From Avrilella dinanensis (GTDB lineage: Bacteria; Bacteroidota; Bacteroidia; Flavobacteriales; Flavobacteriaceae), in contig NZ_NIPO01000001.1 in the NCBI RefSeq assembly GCF_002807015.1, positions 1,800,417-1,864,416 on the forward strand: a DNA stretch of 64,000 bases, read 5' to 3'. Both the position numbers and the translations under genes were made by a program. Shown one piece after another: positions 44,244-56,600 of the stretch. Within the stretch, counting starts at the first letter, position 1. Each line of letters opens with the position of its first letter. The notes beneath the pieces are model-generated. The model had not been told where the DNA came from. It was given only the letters and a program-made list of their open reading frames with translations, and made no database searches.

Positions 44244-47009
44244 TTACATCACAATAATTCTCCTTCCCCCTCTTCTTGGCGAACTATTGCTGTTGTTTTT
44301 TCCTCCGAACTTGTCAAATTTGTATGTTAGTGAAAACATCACATATCGTTTGAGTACCAAATTTTCCTGGTCAACGATAGAAGTTGCAGTAATCATTCTG
44401 GACGCACCTACATTTTGGTTCAGAATATCGTAAACTTTTACTTTGGCTGTCATTGCTTTATTCAGGAAAGTATAGGAAAGACTGGTGTTCCACAAGAAAA
44501 AATCGCGTTGGAAACCTGCTCCGAGATTAGAGTTGTAGGTGTATCCGAAATCATTTCCCCATGTCCAGTTTTCCGGCCAGTAGGAAGTCGTTTGCAACGA
44601 TAAATTATGGGTAACATTATCTCTTCTGCTAATTTGATAGTTGGTATAATCTGTCTGATTAAATCCTAATTCATACGATGGTGTAATGGTTAATAACTCG
44701 CCATAAGTCCAACTGATTTCTGCATTTGGCGAAATGCTGTAAGTGTCGCCTTCAAATAATTCGCCATCGGTAAATCCTTTATCTTTCGTGTAGCGAATAC
44801 TTGCACTAACACCAAATCTCAATGTATGTTCGTCATATTTCAAGGACTTATTCCAATTACCAGAAAAACTCACGTTATAAGTATCTCCAATGTTGCGGTA
44901 AGTAGTGGTTCTCTTTCTATTTTCATCAAACAAAGAATAAGTTGCTGCTGAATTTGTATTGTAACTACCGTGCAACCAAATGCTCCAACCGGTACGCATC
45001 TGAAAATTATACTTGTTCAATCCTCCGAATATCCTGTGCGTCTTGGTTTGGTCTAACTCCTCATTTCCGATAATTGTATTCAAAGGGTCATTTATACGTT
45101 CATAAGGCATCATCTGCATTACCGAAGGATTATTCGTATAGTAGCGATAATTGGCATATACCGACAAGCCGTTTTCCTGGCGATAGCGAACATTCGCAGC
45201 TACAAACGGATTTACAAACTGTCTGTCGATGTTATAATTATTGCTCATATATTCGGCAGTGGCATTCAGATTAGTAATAACAACCCCTGATTCTATGGAA
45301 AGTTTAAGTTTTTCTTTATCAATAGTTAATCCAACTGTCGGGCTGTTACTTATAGAAGATATTTTGGTATTGGTTGATAATCGGTCGTTGAATTCTGAAA
45401 ACTGCCCTGTTAATTCATCAAAATCATAAGTGAATAACTTATCGGTTTGCGAATCATATTTCCAATCGTAATTAAAATCTAAAAAAACATCTTTTTGAAT
45501 CGGTTGAGAATATTTTGCCTGTATGCTGTATTGGTCATTGGTCGAGCGGGTAGTTTCTTCCTGATTCCGGATATCATCGGGTGTACTGTCATCGGCATAA
45601 AATAAAGTTTCGGACTGCGTAAATCCACCACCGGAAGTCACTGAATTCGTACTTTCAATATAAAGGCTGAAATTTTTCCCTTTATCGTCCAGTTTTTTAG
45701 TAAACTGAATAGAGTTGTCAAATGAATTACTGGTAATATCGCTGGTTGACGTACCGTCAGTTTCATTCAGGATTCCGCCGTTTTCATCAAAAGTAATCGA
45801 CTTGTTCTCGTTAATGTTTATATTTTTATTCGACCGGAAAGACGGATTGAAATAAACCTTGGTGTTTTCGTCGAGCTTCAGCTCAAAATCGGTAGTTACG
45901 TTGTGTTGCGTATTCTCCCTTCGGCTTGAACTTTCCGAATTGGTAGTAAATTCACCGTCTGGTAATAAGTTAATCGTCGTCGAACGGTTGTTGTTATCAT
46001 TAATTTCTCTATTCAGATTATAACTCACATTGGTGTCTAATTTATCAAAAAACAAATCGGAATAATTCACGCCTATCAAATCATTTCGGCTGATACCAAT
46101 CGCTCTTCCAAACATATTACGACCACCAAAGCTGAAAAACGAACTACGCCCACCGCCCATATTATCAAAAATCTCGTCCATCGAAAAACCCGACGAATTG
46201 ATATTATTAGACGATGCCATCAAACTGATTTTTCGGTCACCCTGAAAATAGTTAATCAAACCGGCTGCTTCGTAACGTTCGTCAGTGCCATATCCGCCGG
46301 TAACACGCCCCATCAAACCTTTGTTTTTATCTTCGTCAATGGTAAAATTGATGCTCGCTTCGTCGCTTTGGGCACTTCGTCCCGAGAATTCTTCGGCTTT
46401 GGTTTTCTTATCGGAAACCTGTACTTTGTTAATCAAATCTGCCGGAAGATTCTGTAAAATCACACTTCCGTTACGGTCAAAAAACGGTTTACCGTTTACC
46501 AGAAACTGGCTTACTTTTTTTCCGTTCACAGTAATATTTTTCTCTGCATCAATTTCAACGCCGGGCAGCTCTCTCAGCAAAGCCTCCACATTTGCGTCCG
46601 GACGAACCTTGAACGACGATGCATTGAACTCCAATGTATCTCTTTTGACCCGAATCGGAATATCTGCCACGATAACCAATTCGTCTAACTGTTCTGCATC
46701 TTCTTTCAATAAAATATTTCCCAGACTGATGTTTTCGCTGATATTCGGATATTTCAATACCTTTTCCTCATAACCAAACAAAGAGAAAGTGATATTGACA
46801 GAATCTTTTACGGGTTGAAAATTTAGGGAAAAATCGCCCGCTTCTTTCGAAGATGTATAGGCAATCATGGTGGAATCTTTGGATTTCATCGCCAGAACGG
46901 TTACGTCGCTGACAGGTTCGTTGAATTCATCATAGAACTTTCCGCTTACCTTAACCTGAGCCATCGCCGAAAGCCCGAACAAACAAATCAATAAAGGAAG
47001 TAATCGCAT
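44244..47009 (-). CDS. TonB-dependent-receptor-like outer-membrane barrel with carboxypeptidase-regulatory domain
   Basis: This 921-residue outer-membrane protein has signal peptide LFGLSAMAQ, an N-terminal carboxypeptidase-regulatory-like domain (KVSGKFYDEFNEPVSDVTVL), a plug-like segment (VEALLRELPGVEIDAEKNIT, NGKKVSQFLVNGKPFF, LPADLINKVQVSDKKT) and a large OMP_b-brl_3 type barrel. No TonB box is certain. The C-terminus ends in a Gly/Asn/Arg-rich tail (PRRGGRRIIVM) in place of a typical aromatic last strand. No SusD partner or regulator lies beside it, so the substrate is unknown. Confidence 0.88.
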   Translation of the reverse strand: MRLLPLLICLFGLSAMAQVKVSGKFYDEFNEPVSDVTVLAMKSKDSTMIAYTSSKEAGDFSLNFQPVKDSVNITFSLFGYEEKVLKYPNISENISLGNILLKEDAEQLDELVIVADIPIRVKRDTLEFNASSFKVRPDANVEALLRELPGVEIDAEKNITVNGKKVSQFLVNGKPFFDRNGSVILQNLPADLINKVQVSDKKTKAEEFSGRSAQSDEASINFTIDEDKNKGLMGRVTGGYGTDERYEAAGLINYFQGDRKISLMASSNNINSSGFSMDEIFDNMGGGRSSFFSFGGRNMFGRAIGISRNDLIGVNYSDLFFDKLDTNVSYNLNREINDNNNRSTTINLLPDGEFTTNSESSSRRENTQHNVTTDFELKLDENTKVYFNPSFRSNKNININENKSITFDENGGILNETDGTSTSDITSNSFDNSIQFTKKLDDKGKNFSLYIESTNSVTSGGGFTQSETLFYADDSTPDDIRNQEETTRSTNDQYSIQAKYSQPIQKDVFLDFNYDWKYDSQTDKLFTYDFDELTGQFSEFNDRLSTNTKISSISNSPTVGLTIDKEKLKLSIESGVVITNLNATAEYMSNNYNIDRQFVNPFVAANVRYRQENGLSVYANYRYYTNNPSVMQMMPYERINDPLNTIIGNEELDQTKTHRIFGGLNKYNFQMRTGWSIWLHGSYNTNSAATYSLFDENRKRTTTYRNIGDTYNVSFSGNWNKSLKYDEHTLRFGVSASIRYTKDKGFTDGELFEGDTYSISPNAEISWTYGELLTITPSYELGFNQTDYTNYQISRRDNVTHNLSLQTTSYWPENWTWGNDFGYTYNSNLGAGFQRDFFLWNTSLSYTFLNKAMTAKVKVYDILNQNVGASRMITATSIVDQENLVLKRYVMFSLTYKFDKFGGKNNSNSSPRRGGRRIIVM

Positions 47010-47142
47010 AAAAAGTAGTGTTTATCGTTATGTTAAATTATGGTTGTACTGATGATAACAAATTTTGTGCCTTTTTTATTATGTTATCCAAGTAACAATA
47101 CCTTAATAAGTAGAGAAAACAGAGAGTTTGTTACAATAAAAA

Positions 47143-47182
47143 TAGCTTATATCAGAAATCTGTTTCTTTCTGATATAAGCTA
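47143..47182 (-). terminator. Terminator of the era-der operon
   Basis: TAGCTTATATCAGAAA and TTTCTGATATAAGCTA form a perfect 16-bp stem with an 8-nt loop. The minus strand continues into a T run. It lies 34 bp beyond the der stop. Confidence 0.85.
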
Positions 47183-47216
47183 AAAACGGTTTATCATTTT
47201 TTTTATTCTACTGTAT

Positions 47217-48527
47217 TTATTTCTGTCTGAAAAATATTTCAATCGGCACACCCGAAAAATTATAGTTTTCCCGCAATTTATTTTCGATATAACGCTTGTA
47301 TGGGTCTTTGATGTATTGCGGCAGATTGGCAAAAAACACAAACTGCGGTGTGTGTGTCGGCAACTGCATACAGAACTTGATTTTGATATATTTTCCTTTG
47401 ACTGCTGGTGGCGGATTATTTTCGATAATCGGCAACATCACTTCGTTGAGTCTGGAAGTAGAAATACGGCTTTTTCTGTTTTCAAAAACCTCCACAGCGG
47501 TTTCCAACGCCTTTAACAAACGCTGTTTGGTCAGAGCAGAAACGAACAAAATAGGCACATCGTCAAACGGTGCAATTTGCTCTCTGATTCGTTTTTCGTA
47601 TTCTTTGGTGGTTTGATTGTCTTTTTCTACCAAATCCCATTTGTTGACAAGGATTACAACTCCTTTTTTGTTTTTCTGTGCCAGCCAGAAGATACTTTGG
47701 TCTTGCCCTTCAAATCCGCGTGTAGCATCAATTACCAGTACACACACATCAGCATGCTCAATTGCCCGCACCGAACGCATCACGGAATAAAATTCCAAAT
47801 CTTCTTTCACTTTGGATTTTTTCCGGATTCCGGCGGTATCCACCAAATAAAAATCAAATCCGAAACGGTTATATTTTGTATCGATAGCATCGCGGGTTGT
47901 TCCGGCAATGTCTGTTACTACGAAACGGTCTTCTCCAATCAACGCATTGATAATACTTGATTTTCCGGCATTCGGTCGTCCGACAAAAGCAAATCTCGGC
48001 AGTTCTTCATCTTCTTTTTCGTCATTTTGTTCGGGCGGCAAAGCTTCGATTAAAGCATCAAGCATCTCTCCTGTTCCACTACCACTCATTCCGGCAACCG
48101 GATAATATTCGCCTAATCCTAAATTATAGAATTCGTAAGCATCTTGCAGGCGTTTACCATTATCTACTTTATTCACAACCAGTAATACAGGCTTGGTTAC
48201 CTTGCGTAACAGTTTGGCGACTTCTTCGTCTAACGGTGTTAAACCTTCTTCGGCATCAACCACAAACAGAATCACGTCGGATTCGTCAATTGCCAGTTCT
48301 ACCTGCTTACGGATTTCGCCTTCAAAAATATCATCTGAACCTTCAATATATCCTCCGGTGTCGATGATAGAGAAAGAACGTCCGTTCCATTCACTTTTGC
48401 CGTAATTACGGTCCCGGGTTACCCCGCTCACAGAATCAACGATGGCGTCACGCCGCTGTATCAAGCGGTTGAACAAGGTTGATTTTCCCACATTTGGCCT
48501 TCCTACTATGGCTACTATATTATTCAT
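47217..48527 (-). CDS. der: Ribosome-assembly GTPase Der (EngA)
   Basis: This 436-residue protein has two tandem GTPase domains and a KH-like C-terminus, acting in 50S subunit maturation. Domain 1 has [14 protein letters not shown] and DTGGY; domain 2 has [19 protein letters not shown] and NKWD. The KH-like part ends [11 protein letters not shown], as in most Der proteins. It lies 50 bp downstream of era in the same direction and is most likely transcribed with it. Confidence 0.97.
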   Translation of the reverse strand: MNNIVAIVGRPNVGKSTLFNRLIQRRDAIVDSVSGVTRDRNYGKSEWNGRSFSIIDTGGYIEGSDDIFEGEIRKQVELAIDESDVILFVVDAEEGLTPLDEEVAKLLRKVTKPVLLVVNKVDNGKRLQDAYEFYNLGLGEYYPVAGMSGSGTGEMLDALIEALPPEQNDEKEDEELPRFAFVGRPNAGKSSIINALIGEDRFVVTDIAGTTRDAIDTKYNRFGFDFYLVDTAGIRKKSKVKEDLEFYSVMRSVRAIEHADVCVLVIDATRGFEGQDQSIFWLAQKNKKGVVILVNKWDLVEKDNQTTKEYEKRIREQIAPFDDVPILFVSALTKQRLLKALETAVEVFENRKSRISTSRLNEVMLPIIENNPPPAVKGKYIKIKFCMQLPTHTPQFVFFANLPQYIKDPYKRYIENKLRENYNFSGVPIEIFFRQK

Positions 48528-48577
48528 TTTATTTATTTGCTTAGGCTGTAAGCAGTGAGCTATAAGCCATTTAATTA

Positions 48578-49462
48578 TTATTTATTGCTGTATCCGAAAC
48601 GTTTCAACTGATTGTTATTGTTACGCCAGTCTTTGTTTACTTTGACAAAGGTTTCTAAATGCACTTGTTTGCCGAAGAATTTTTCCAAATCGACCCGGGC
48701 TTCGATGCCTACTTTTTTGATGGCAGCTCCTTTATGTCCGATAATAATTCCTTTCTGGCTTGTGCGTTCAACCATAATCACTACACGAATGCGGATAATA
48801 TCTTCGTCTTCCTTAAACTCTTCGGTTACCACCTCAACGGAATAAGGAATCTCTTTGCTGTAATTCAACAGAATTTTTTCCCTGATAATTTCATTAACAA
48901 AAAACCGTTCGGGTTTGTCCGTCAAACTATCTTTGTCGAAATAAGGCGGCGACTCGGGAAGTAATTCCAAAATGCGGTCAAAAACTTCTTTTACATTAAA
49001 ATTATTCAATGCCGATATGGGGTAAATCTCGGCGTTGGGCAGGGTTTCTTTCCAATAATCAACTTGCTCTTCCAGAAAATCCTGGTCGGTTTTGTCAATT
49101 TTATTCAATAGCAACAACACCGGAATATTGGTATGTTTTAGCTTATTGAAAAAGGATTCGTCTTTGAGTTGTTTTTCGCCGACCTCAACCATATACAGGA
49201 AAACATCGGCATCTTCAAGGGCAGATTTCACAAAATCCATCATTGAATTCTGCAACTGGTAAGCCGGTTTGATGACACCGGGAGTATCTGAAAAAACCAC
49301 CTGAAAATCATCTCCGTTCACAATACCAAAAATTCGGTGTCGCGTGGTTTGTGCTTTAGAGGTAATAATCGACAGTCTTTCGCCGACAAAAGCATTCATT
49401 AATGTGGATTTACCCACATTCGGATTACCAATAATGTTTACAAAACCTGCTTTATGTGTCAT
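48578..49462 (-). CDS. era: GTPase Era
   Basis: This 294-residue protein has an N-terminal GTPase domain (G1 [13 protein letters not shown]3 DTPGV, G4 NKID) and a C-terminal KH domain ([26 protein letters not shown]) that binds the 3' end of 16S rRNA during 30S maturation. The length is standard. A TACCTTTG promoter box lies 20 nt before the ATG. The gap to der contains a short GGCT/AGCC-rich sequence but no terminator. Confidence 0.97.
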   Translation of the reverse strand: MTHKAGFVNIIGNPNVGKSTLMNAFVGERLSIITSKAQTTRHRIFGIVNGDDFQVVFSDTPGVIKPAYQLQNSMMDFVKSALEDADVFLYMVEVGEKQLKDESFFNKLKHTNIPVLLLLNKIDKTDQDFLEEQVDYWKETLPNAEIYPISALNNFNVKEVFDRILELLPESPPYFDKDSLTDKPERFFVNEIIREKILLNYSKEIPYSVEVVTEEFKEDEDIIRIRVVIMVERTSQKGIIIGHKGAAIKKVGIEARVDLEKFFGKQVHLETFVKVNKDWRNNNNQLKRFGYSNK

Positions 49463-49481
49463 ACTATTTCGTTCTAAGCCA

Positions 49482-49489
49482 CAAAGGTA
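49482..49489 (-). promoter_or_regulatory. -7 promoter box of era-der
   Basis: The minus strand reads TACCTTTG, 19 nt before the era ATG. Confidence 0.6.
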
Positions 49490-49532
49490 GCTATATCTGC
49501 CGAAAGAATAAACTATTTTTTTTGCGGTTTTT

Positions 49533-49563
49533 TTGTGTATTCCAAAAAGTCGTTATATATTTG
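49533..49563 (+). promoter_or_regulatory. Promoter of tRNA-fMet
   Basis: TTG (49533-49535), 20 bp, TATATTTG (49556-49563), 11 bp before the tRNA. Its TTATATATTTGCACC core equals that of the tRNA-Asp promoter. Confidence 0.85.
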
Positions 49564-49574
49564 CACCACAATAG

Positions 49575-51172
<1,598 letters not shown>

Positions 51173-51230
51173 AGCTAATCTTTTAAATGGTTATTAATGT
51201 TGTGTGGGATTAGCTAAAGTACGAAATAAA

Positions 51231-51392
51231 TCATTCGGTATCAAAGCATTCACGAATAATTATCATCGTGAAGTTGTATAGAAACTCCATAATCAGTTCG
51301 GCTTTTTCCTGTTCCACATCAATACCGACCTCACGGAGAAGCTCCATTGCTTCTTCGATAGGTATTTTCTCTATTTCCTTTCTCTCCTGCAT
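51231..51392 (-). CDS. Small accessory protein upstream of the serine recombinase
   Basis: ATG at 51392 to TGA at 51231 encodes 53 residues, beginning MQERKEIEKIPIEEAMELLR and ending RECFDTE. It is acidic and helical, has a clean start after an in-frame TAG, and is followed 58 bp later by the recombinase in the same direction. The position suggests a small partner, perhaps a directionality or toxin-antitoxin-like factor, but the family is not recognised. Confidence 0.55.
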   Translation of the reverse strand: MQERKEIEKIPIEEAMELLREVGIDVEQEKAELIMEFLYNFTMIIIRECFDTE

Positions 51393-51701
51393 CGCCTAAC
51401 TCGGTTTTGTCCTGACTAAATTAGTCGGATAAGCAAGTCGGACTTTCAATGTTGCAGTCAGAGGTCTCATTTGGCGTTCAGATGCCAAATTGTTTTGGTT
51501 CGTTGTTGTTTTTTGTGCTAATCAAAGACAATAAAAACAATGTTTTTGTAGCCTGAAAGGTGTTTTTTGTAATTTTGTTTCTGACAAAAATTAAGATATA
51601 TACTCCGATGAAGCTATAAATAACTGTCCAAGAAAGAAATGATAATTCATCACTTTGTATAAGTGGCGAAGAAATGTATTACAAACTTTAAATTTATTAC
51701 A
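51393..51701. other. Intergenic region with a 7-bp inverted repeat
   Basis: No gene is visible. ATTTGGC (51469-51475) and GCCAAAT (51484-51490) form a short palindrome that could be a regulator or recombinase accessory site. Confidence 0.35.
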
Positions 51702-52471
51702 ATGACACAGTTACAAATGATTGATACTACCAAATCAATAGCTCAGAGAGACGAAAATGTTTCCGCAGTTTTAATGTATGGTTCGTTTACCAAAAATGAG
51801 GGAGACCAATATTCTGACATCGAGTTTTATATCTTCCTGAAAAACAAAGAAAATTTTTCTGCCGAAAAGTGGTAAATCAGATTTATCCGACAGCGTTATA
51901 TTTTACGAATGAATACGGAAGTGAAGTTGCAATTTTTGAGAACCTGATTAGAGGCGAATTTCATTTTTTAACAGTAAATGAGATTGACGTTATAAAATCG
52001 TGGGAGGGCTTTGTGGCGTTCAGTGATTTTGACCAAATGAACTTGATTGACAAAGACGGTCTTTTGACTGAAACGCTTAATCAAATAAAAACAAAATCGC
52101 CCGTCCGAACTACAAATGAAAACATCTTATTTTTAAGTCAATCATTACTGAATGTATTATTGACAACAAACAATTTGCTTAAAAGACAGGAGTACGCTCA
52201 CGCTTACCAAAGTCTGTCAAACGTGCAAAAGTATTTACTTTGGTTAATCCGAATAGCAATAAATCAAACCAATCATTGGGAAAGTCCGACAAAAAGTTTA
52301 GAGAAAGATATTGACAAAGATTGGTATTCAGAATTTAGATTGACAACATCTGATTTGGATACTGACAATTTAAAAACAGCTTTCGAAAATTCATTGAACT
52401 TATCCAAAAAGCTATTTGATGAATTAAGTGTTACAGCAAACTTAAAACGATTGCTAAATAGAATTGGATAA
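51702..52471 (+). pseudogene. Lincosamide nucleotidyltransferase, Lnu(F/H)-like, frameshifted
   Basis: Two overlapping frames together give one protein of about 256 residues that would adenylylate lincosamides. Frame 1 (51702-51875) holds the nucleotidyltransferase core LMYGSFTKNEGDQYSDIEFY and stops after SAEKW. Frame 2 resumes NQIYPTALYFTNEYGSEVAI and runs to 52471. Restoring one G at the TGG (51870-51872) would rejoin W-V-N-Q-I-Y without loss, so a single-base deletion is the simplest explanation; a sequencing error is possible. The family is known from lincomycin-resistance genes, including in Flavobacteriaceae. A terminator follows. Confidence 0.82.
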
Positions 52472-52488
52472 AGTCCCATTCTCAAAAC

Positions 52489-52522
52489 AAAGCCTTTCAG
52501 CAAGTTGTTGAAAGGCTTTATA
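52489..52522 (+). terminator. Terminator of the lnu-like gene
   Basis: AAAGCCTTTCA and TGAAAGGCTTT form an 11-bp stem with a 9-nt loop, 18 bp after the stop. Confidence 0.85.
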
Positions 52523-53115
52523 TTTAAAAGAGATTAAAACCATTCCCCAAAAAAGAATAAAAAGGTAGCAAAGGTAAGGCGGACACCCACCGCACCGCCC
52601 AACCAAACCAAAAGACTACGGCATAATGACAGGGCAAATATGATGGCTTCGCCGAGTTGCCCAGTTGCCCTACCACCCTTCGGGACTTATTCCGTTTCCT
52701 TTTGGTTTTCCGCCTGTCCGCCTTGTTAAAATGGCTTTCTTTTTTTTCTGTTTTTTTCTTTTGGAAACAATTTTAAGAGGAAGAAAAACATCTACTTTGA
52801 GCGTTGGTATGTATCTATCTATGTACGTTTTTATCTACAAAGCAAAGTATCTATGGACAGAATGAGAAGCAGTTTTGAACTACTTTTTTCTGCTAATTTC
52901 AATCCGTCTCGAAGAGCGGATTATTGTGTTCACAGCAACACGGCAAGTTGTGTTTTGAGGCACTCAAAACTGAAGTTAGTGCCTCAAAACTACTTGCTCT
53001 TGCAGAGGGCAGAAAAAACTTCCGAAGTCAGTTTTTTGTGTGAATTTAAAATGGATATAGTTATTGAACAGTTTGCTAATCGAATGAAGAAGAAAAAGAT
53101 ACGATTGCAATAAAC
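52523..53115. other. Non-coding or decayed mobile-element segment
   Basis: No convincing gene is present; an 86-codon frame at 52853-53113 resembles nothing. The left part is noticeably richer in C and G and contains spaced inverted pairs: AAGGCGGACA (52576-52585) with TGTCCGCCTT (52715-52724), and AACCAAAAG (52606-52614) with CTTTTGGTT (52699-52707). The right part holds the long inverted repeat at 52943-52997. Confidence 0.5.
52943..52997. repeat. Long inverted repeat, oriT-like or recombination site
   Basis: Perfect 13-bp arms GTTTTGAGGCACT (52952-52964) and AGTGCCTCAAAAC (52978-52990) flank a 13-nt loop. Outer arms GCAAGT (52943-52948) and ACTTGC (52992-52997) extend the pairing with small bulges. 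Long inverted repeats in mobilisable elements often mark transfer origins; no relaxase gene lies next to it here. Confidence 0.6.
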
Positions 53116-53134
53116 AATGCAATGCCATTGCATT
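53116..53134. promoter_or_regulatory. Fur-type operator, site 3 (czc cassette)
   Basis: AATGCAAT-GCC-ATTGCATT is a perfect 8-3-8 palindrome whose core TGCAAT-N3-ATTGCA equals sites 1, 2 and 4. It ends 10 bp before the TAACTTTG box. Confidence 0.75.
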
Positions 53135-53144
53135 ACTTTTTTAC

Positions 53145-53152
53145 TAACTTTG
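53145..53152 (+). promoter_or_regulatory. -7 promoter box of the czc cassette
   Basis: TAACTTTG, only 9 nt before the DUF6660 ATG, giving a very short or absent leader. The identical octamer occurs at 59733-59740 with nearly the same distance from an operator. Confidence 0.65.
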
Positions 53153-53161
53153 CAAAAGAAT

Positions 53162-53497
53162 ATGAAAGTCTTTTCTTCCATACTGGCACTTTTTATGATG
53201 GCATTATTTATAATGCCTTGTGCTGATATGTATAAAAAGGATTTAGTGAATAATGAGAAACATTCTACAGAAATAACACATCAGGACAACCACGAACATA
53301 CTGATAGCGATTTATGTACACCTTTTTGTTTATGTGGTTGTTGTGGAATAGTTTCCGGAGTAGTTCTTCAATGGAACGTGTTTAATATAGGCAAGGTAAA
53401 GACTTTTGACCTGTCAAAGCCTAAAGTTTACTATAAATCTACCTTTATATCCCACTATCTGGGGGGAATTTGGCAACCGCCAAAGATTAATGCATAA
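53162..53497 (+). CDS. DUF6660-like small exported Cys/His protein
   Basis: This 111-residue protein has a hydrophobic N-terminus ending MPCADM, then a His/Asp stretch (EITHQDNHEHTDSD) and a Cys-dense motif LCTPFCLCGCCGIVSG. It ends HYLGGIWQPPKINA. Small proteins of this form precede czc genes in many Bacteroidota and are called DUF6660 as I recall. It probably binds metal in the periplasm. I chose ATG 53162; the longer frame would start upstream of the promoter box. It is the first gene of the metal cassette. Confidence 0.75.
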   Translation: MKVFSSILALFMMALFIMPCADMYKKDLVNNEKHSTEITHQDNHEHTDSDLCTPFCLCGCCGIVSGVVLQWNVFNIGKVKTFDLSKPKVYYKSTFISHYLGGIWQPPKINA

Positions 53498-53630
53498 TTT
53501 TTAATGTTTTAATGATTATAGCTTTTTTGCGTACAGCAATAAGCTAAATGTTTTGGGGCATACTTCGTATTTCCTAAGGCTATCTTCATTGCAATTTATC
53601 ATTAATTATTCATCATTAATCACAATAGAA

Positions 53631-56600
53631 GTGTTAAATAGTATTATAAAATTCTCTATAAAGAATAAGTTCATTATAGGCTTAATGACCTTATTACTCA
53701 TCATTTGGGGGGTATGGAGTGCCAAACAAATCCCCATTGATGCCCAACCTGACATTACAAACAATCAGGTTCAGATTATTACCCTGTCGCCTACATTAGC
53801 AGGACAGGAAGTAGAACAATTAGTTACATTTCCCGTAGAGCAAAGTATCGTTAATCTTCCAAAAGTAGAAGAGATAAGAAGTGTTTCAAGATTTGGATTA
53901 TCTGTTGTAACCGTTGTCTTTCAAGACAATGTTGATATTTATTTTGCAAGACAGTTAGTAAGCCAACAGCTGAAAGAAGCACAAGACCAGATACCTGAGG
54001 GGGTTGGAACACCTGAACTTGCTCCTGTCAGTACAGGTCTTGGCGAAGTGTACCAATATATTCTTCATCCCAAAGAAGGGAGTGAAGACAAATATTCCGC
54101 AATGGATTTGCGGACAATGCAGGATTGGATTGTTGCCAGACAACTTTACGGTACTCCGGGAATTGCAGAAGTCAATAGTTTCGGTGGTCTGCTTAAACAA
54201 TACGAAGTTTCTATCGAGCCAAACCGCATCAAGGCAATGGACGTTAGTATTTCTGATATTTTTACCGCACTCGAAAACAATAACCAAAATACCGGAGGTG
54301 CTTATATCGACAAGAAGCCCAATGCTTACTTTATTCGCGGGATTGGTCTGGTTAGTTCATTGGAAGATGTAGGGAATATCGTCGTTAAAAATACAGGTAG
54401 CGTTCCGGTATTTATCAAAGATGTGGCAGAAGTACAATTTGGTCACGCTACCCGCTACGGAGCGATGACTTATAACGGAGAAGTAGATGCCGTGGGTGGA
54501 ATAGTTATGATGCTAAAGGGAGAAAACACTGCCACTGTCGTAAACAACATCAAAGAGAAAATTCCGGTTATCCAACAATCTCTACCTGAAGACGTGGTCA
54601 TAGAACCCTATCTAGATAGAATGAATCTGGTAGATAGAGCGATAAGTACTGTCGAAAAAAACCTTATTGAAGGGGCATTAATAGTAATATTTGTATTAAT
54701 TATTTTCTTAGGGAATTTCAGGGCAGGTTTAATCGTAGCATCAGCTATACCGTTATCAATGCTTTTTGCATTGGGAATGATGAGGCTATTTGGTGTGAGT
54801 GCCAATCTGATGAGTATGGGGGCTATTGATTTCGGATTGATAGTGGACGGTTCCCTGATTGTTGTTGAAGCCACAATGCACCATTTGGGCTTACGAAAAT
54901 CCACACAAAAACTTACGCAGGTAGAAATGGACGAAGAGGTGTATGAATCTGCACGGAAAATTCGTACGAGTGCCGCATTTGGCGAAATTATCATCCTCAT
55001 TGTCTATATTCCTATCCTTACTTTGGCGGGTATAGAGGGTAAAATGTTTACGCCAATGGCACAGACTGTAAGTTTTGCCATTTTGGGAGCATTGATTTTG
55101 TCCTTTACCTATATCCCGATGATGAGTGCTTTGTGTTTGTCTAAAAAGCCGATTACCAAAAAGAATTTTTCAGACAAAATGATGGACTATCTTCAAGGGG
55201 TCTATAAATCGTTATTGGAAAAAGCCATTCGGATAAAATATGTGGTTATTGCGGTTGCCGTTGGGCTGTTTACCATAAGTATATTCTTTTTTTCACGGAT
55301 GGGTGGAGAGTTCCTGCCAAAATTGGGCGAGGGCGATTTTGCTTTCCACTGTATCCTGCCACAAGGAACATCCTTAAGCCAAAGTCTGGAAACCTCTATG
55401 CAGGCATCGAAGATCATCAAGGAATTTGACGAAGTGAAAATGGTCGTAGGAAAGACAGGTGCTGCCGAAGTACCGACAGACCCGATGCCTCCCGAAGCCA
55501 CCGACCTGATGATTATTCTGAAACCGCAGGACGAATGGAAAACAAAAAAATCGTATGACGAGCTTTCCAATGAAATGATGGAGAAACTTGAAGTTATTCC
55601 CGGTGTATTTTTTGAAGCCAATCAGCCGATACAGATGCGTTTTAATGAGCTGATGACAGGTATCAGGCAGGATGTAGCTGTTAAGATATTCGGAGAAGAC
55701 CTCGACAGTTTGTTGGTTTATGCCAATAAAGCGAATGCCATTATTCAAACAGTAGAAGGTGCGACCGCTCCGCAGGTAGAACGGGTAGCAGGTCTTCCCC
55801 AAATCAATATCGAATACGACCGTACCCGAATAGCCAACTATGGTTTGAATGTACAGGAGATAAATGATATTGTCAGCACTGCGTTCGCAGGTAAATCAGC
55901 AGGCGTGATTTATGAAAACGAACGAAGATTTGATTTGGTGGTAAGGCTTGATGAAGCCCACCGCAGTTCCATTGAAGATGTGAGCAATCTGTTTATCCCA
56001 CTACCAAACGGCGACCAAATTCCGCTTTCACAGGTTGCAAACATTGATTACAAATTAGGACCCGCACAAATCAGCCGTGAAGACGGTAAACGCAGGATAT
56101 ATGTCGGCTTCAACGTGCAGGGACGGGACGTAGCCAGTGTTGTCAATGAAATTCAGGATAAATTGGCTGAACAGGTTAAGCTCCCAACAGGTTGTTATTT
56201 TACCTATGGCGGTCAGTTTGAGAACCTCCAAAAAGCTACCGACAGATTGCTCATAGCAGTACCTATCGCATTGCTTTTGATTTTTATCCTATTGTACTTC
56301 ACATTCCATTCGTTTAAGGAAGCCGTTTTGGTCTATACAGCTATCCCGATGAGTGCCATTGGAGGTGTATTTGCCCTATTATTACGGGATATGCCATTCA
56401 GCATATCGGCAGGTGTCGGATTTATCGCCCTGTTTGGTGTTGCTGTTCTGAACGGGATTGTACTGATTGCCACGTTCAATAGACTGGAAAAAGAGGGTTG
56501 GAACGAGATTATCCCGAGAATTATCGAGGGAGCTAAAACAAGGCTTAGACCTGTATTGATGACAGCATCGGTAGCAAGTTTAGGTTTTTTACCAATGGCA

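Noticed and set aside
51663..52471. Programmed ribosomal frameshift in the lnu-like gene
   Set aside because: The junction TGG-TAA-ATC has no slippery heptamer or following stem, and lnu genes are normally a single frame. A one-base deletion is simpler.
52665..52865. 66-codon frame in the C+G-rich patch
   Set aside because: Low-complexity Phe/Leu run with no homologue that I recognise and no promoter; treated as non-coding.
52853..53113. 86-codon frame before the czc cassette
   Set aside because: It runs straight through the long inverted repeat at 52943-52997 and has no recognisable pattern or promoter, so the frame is probably chance.
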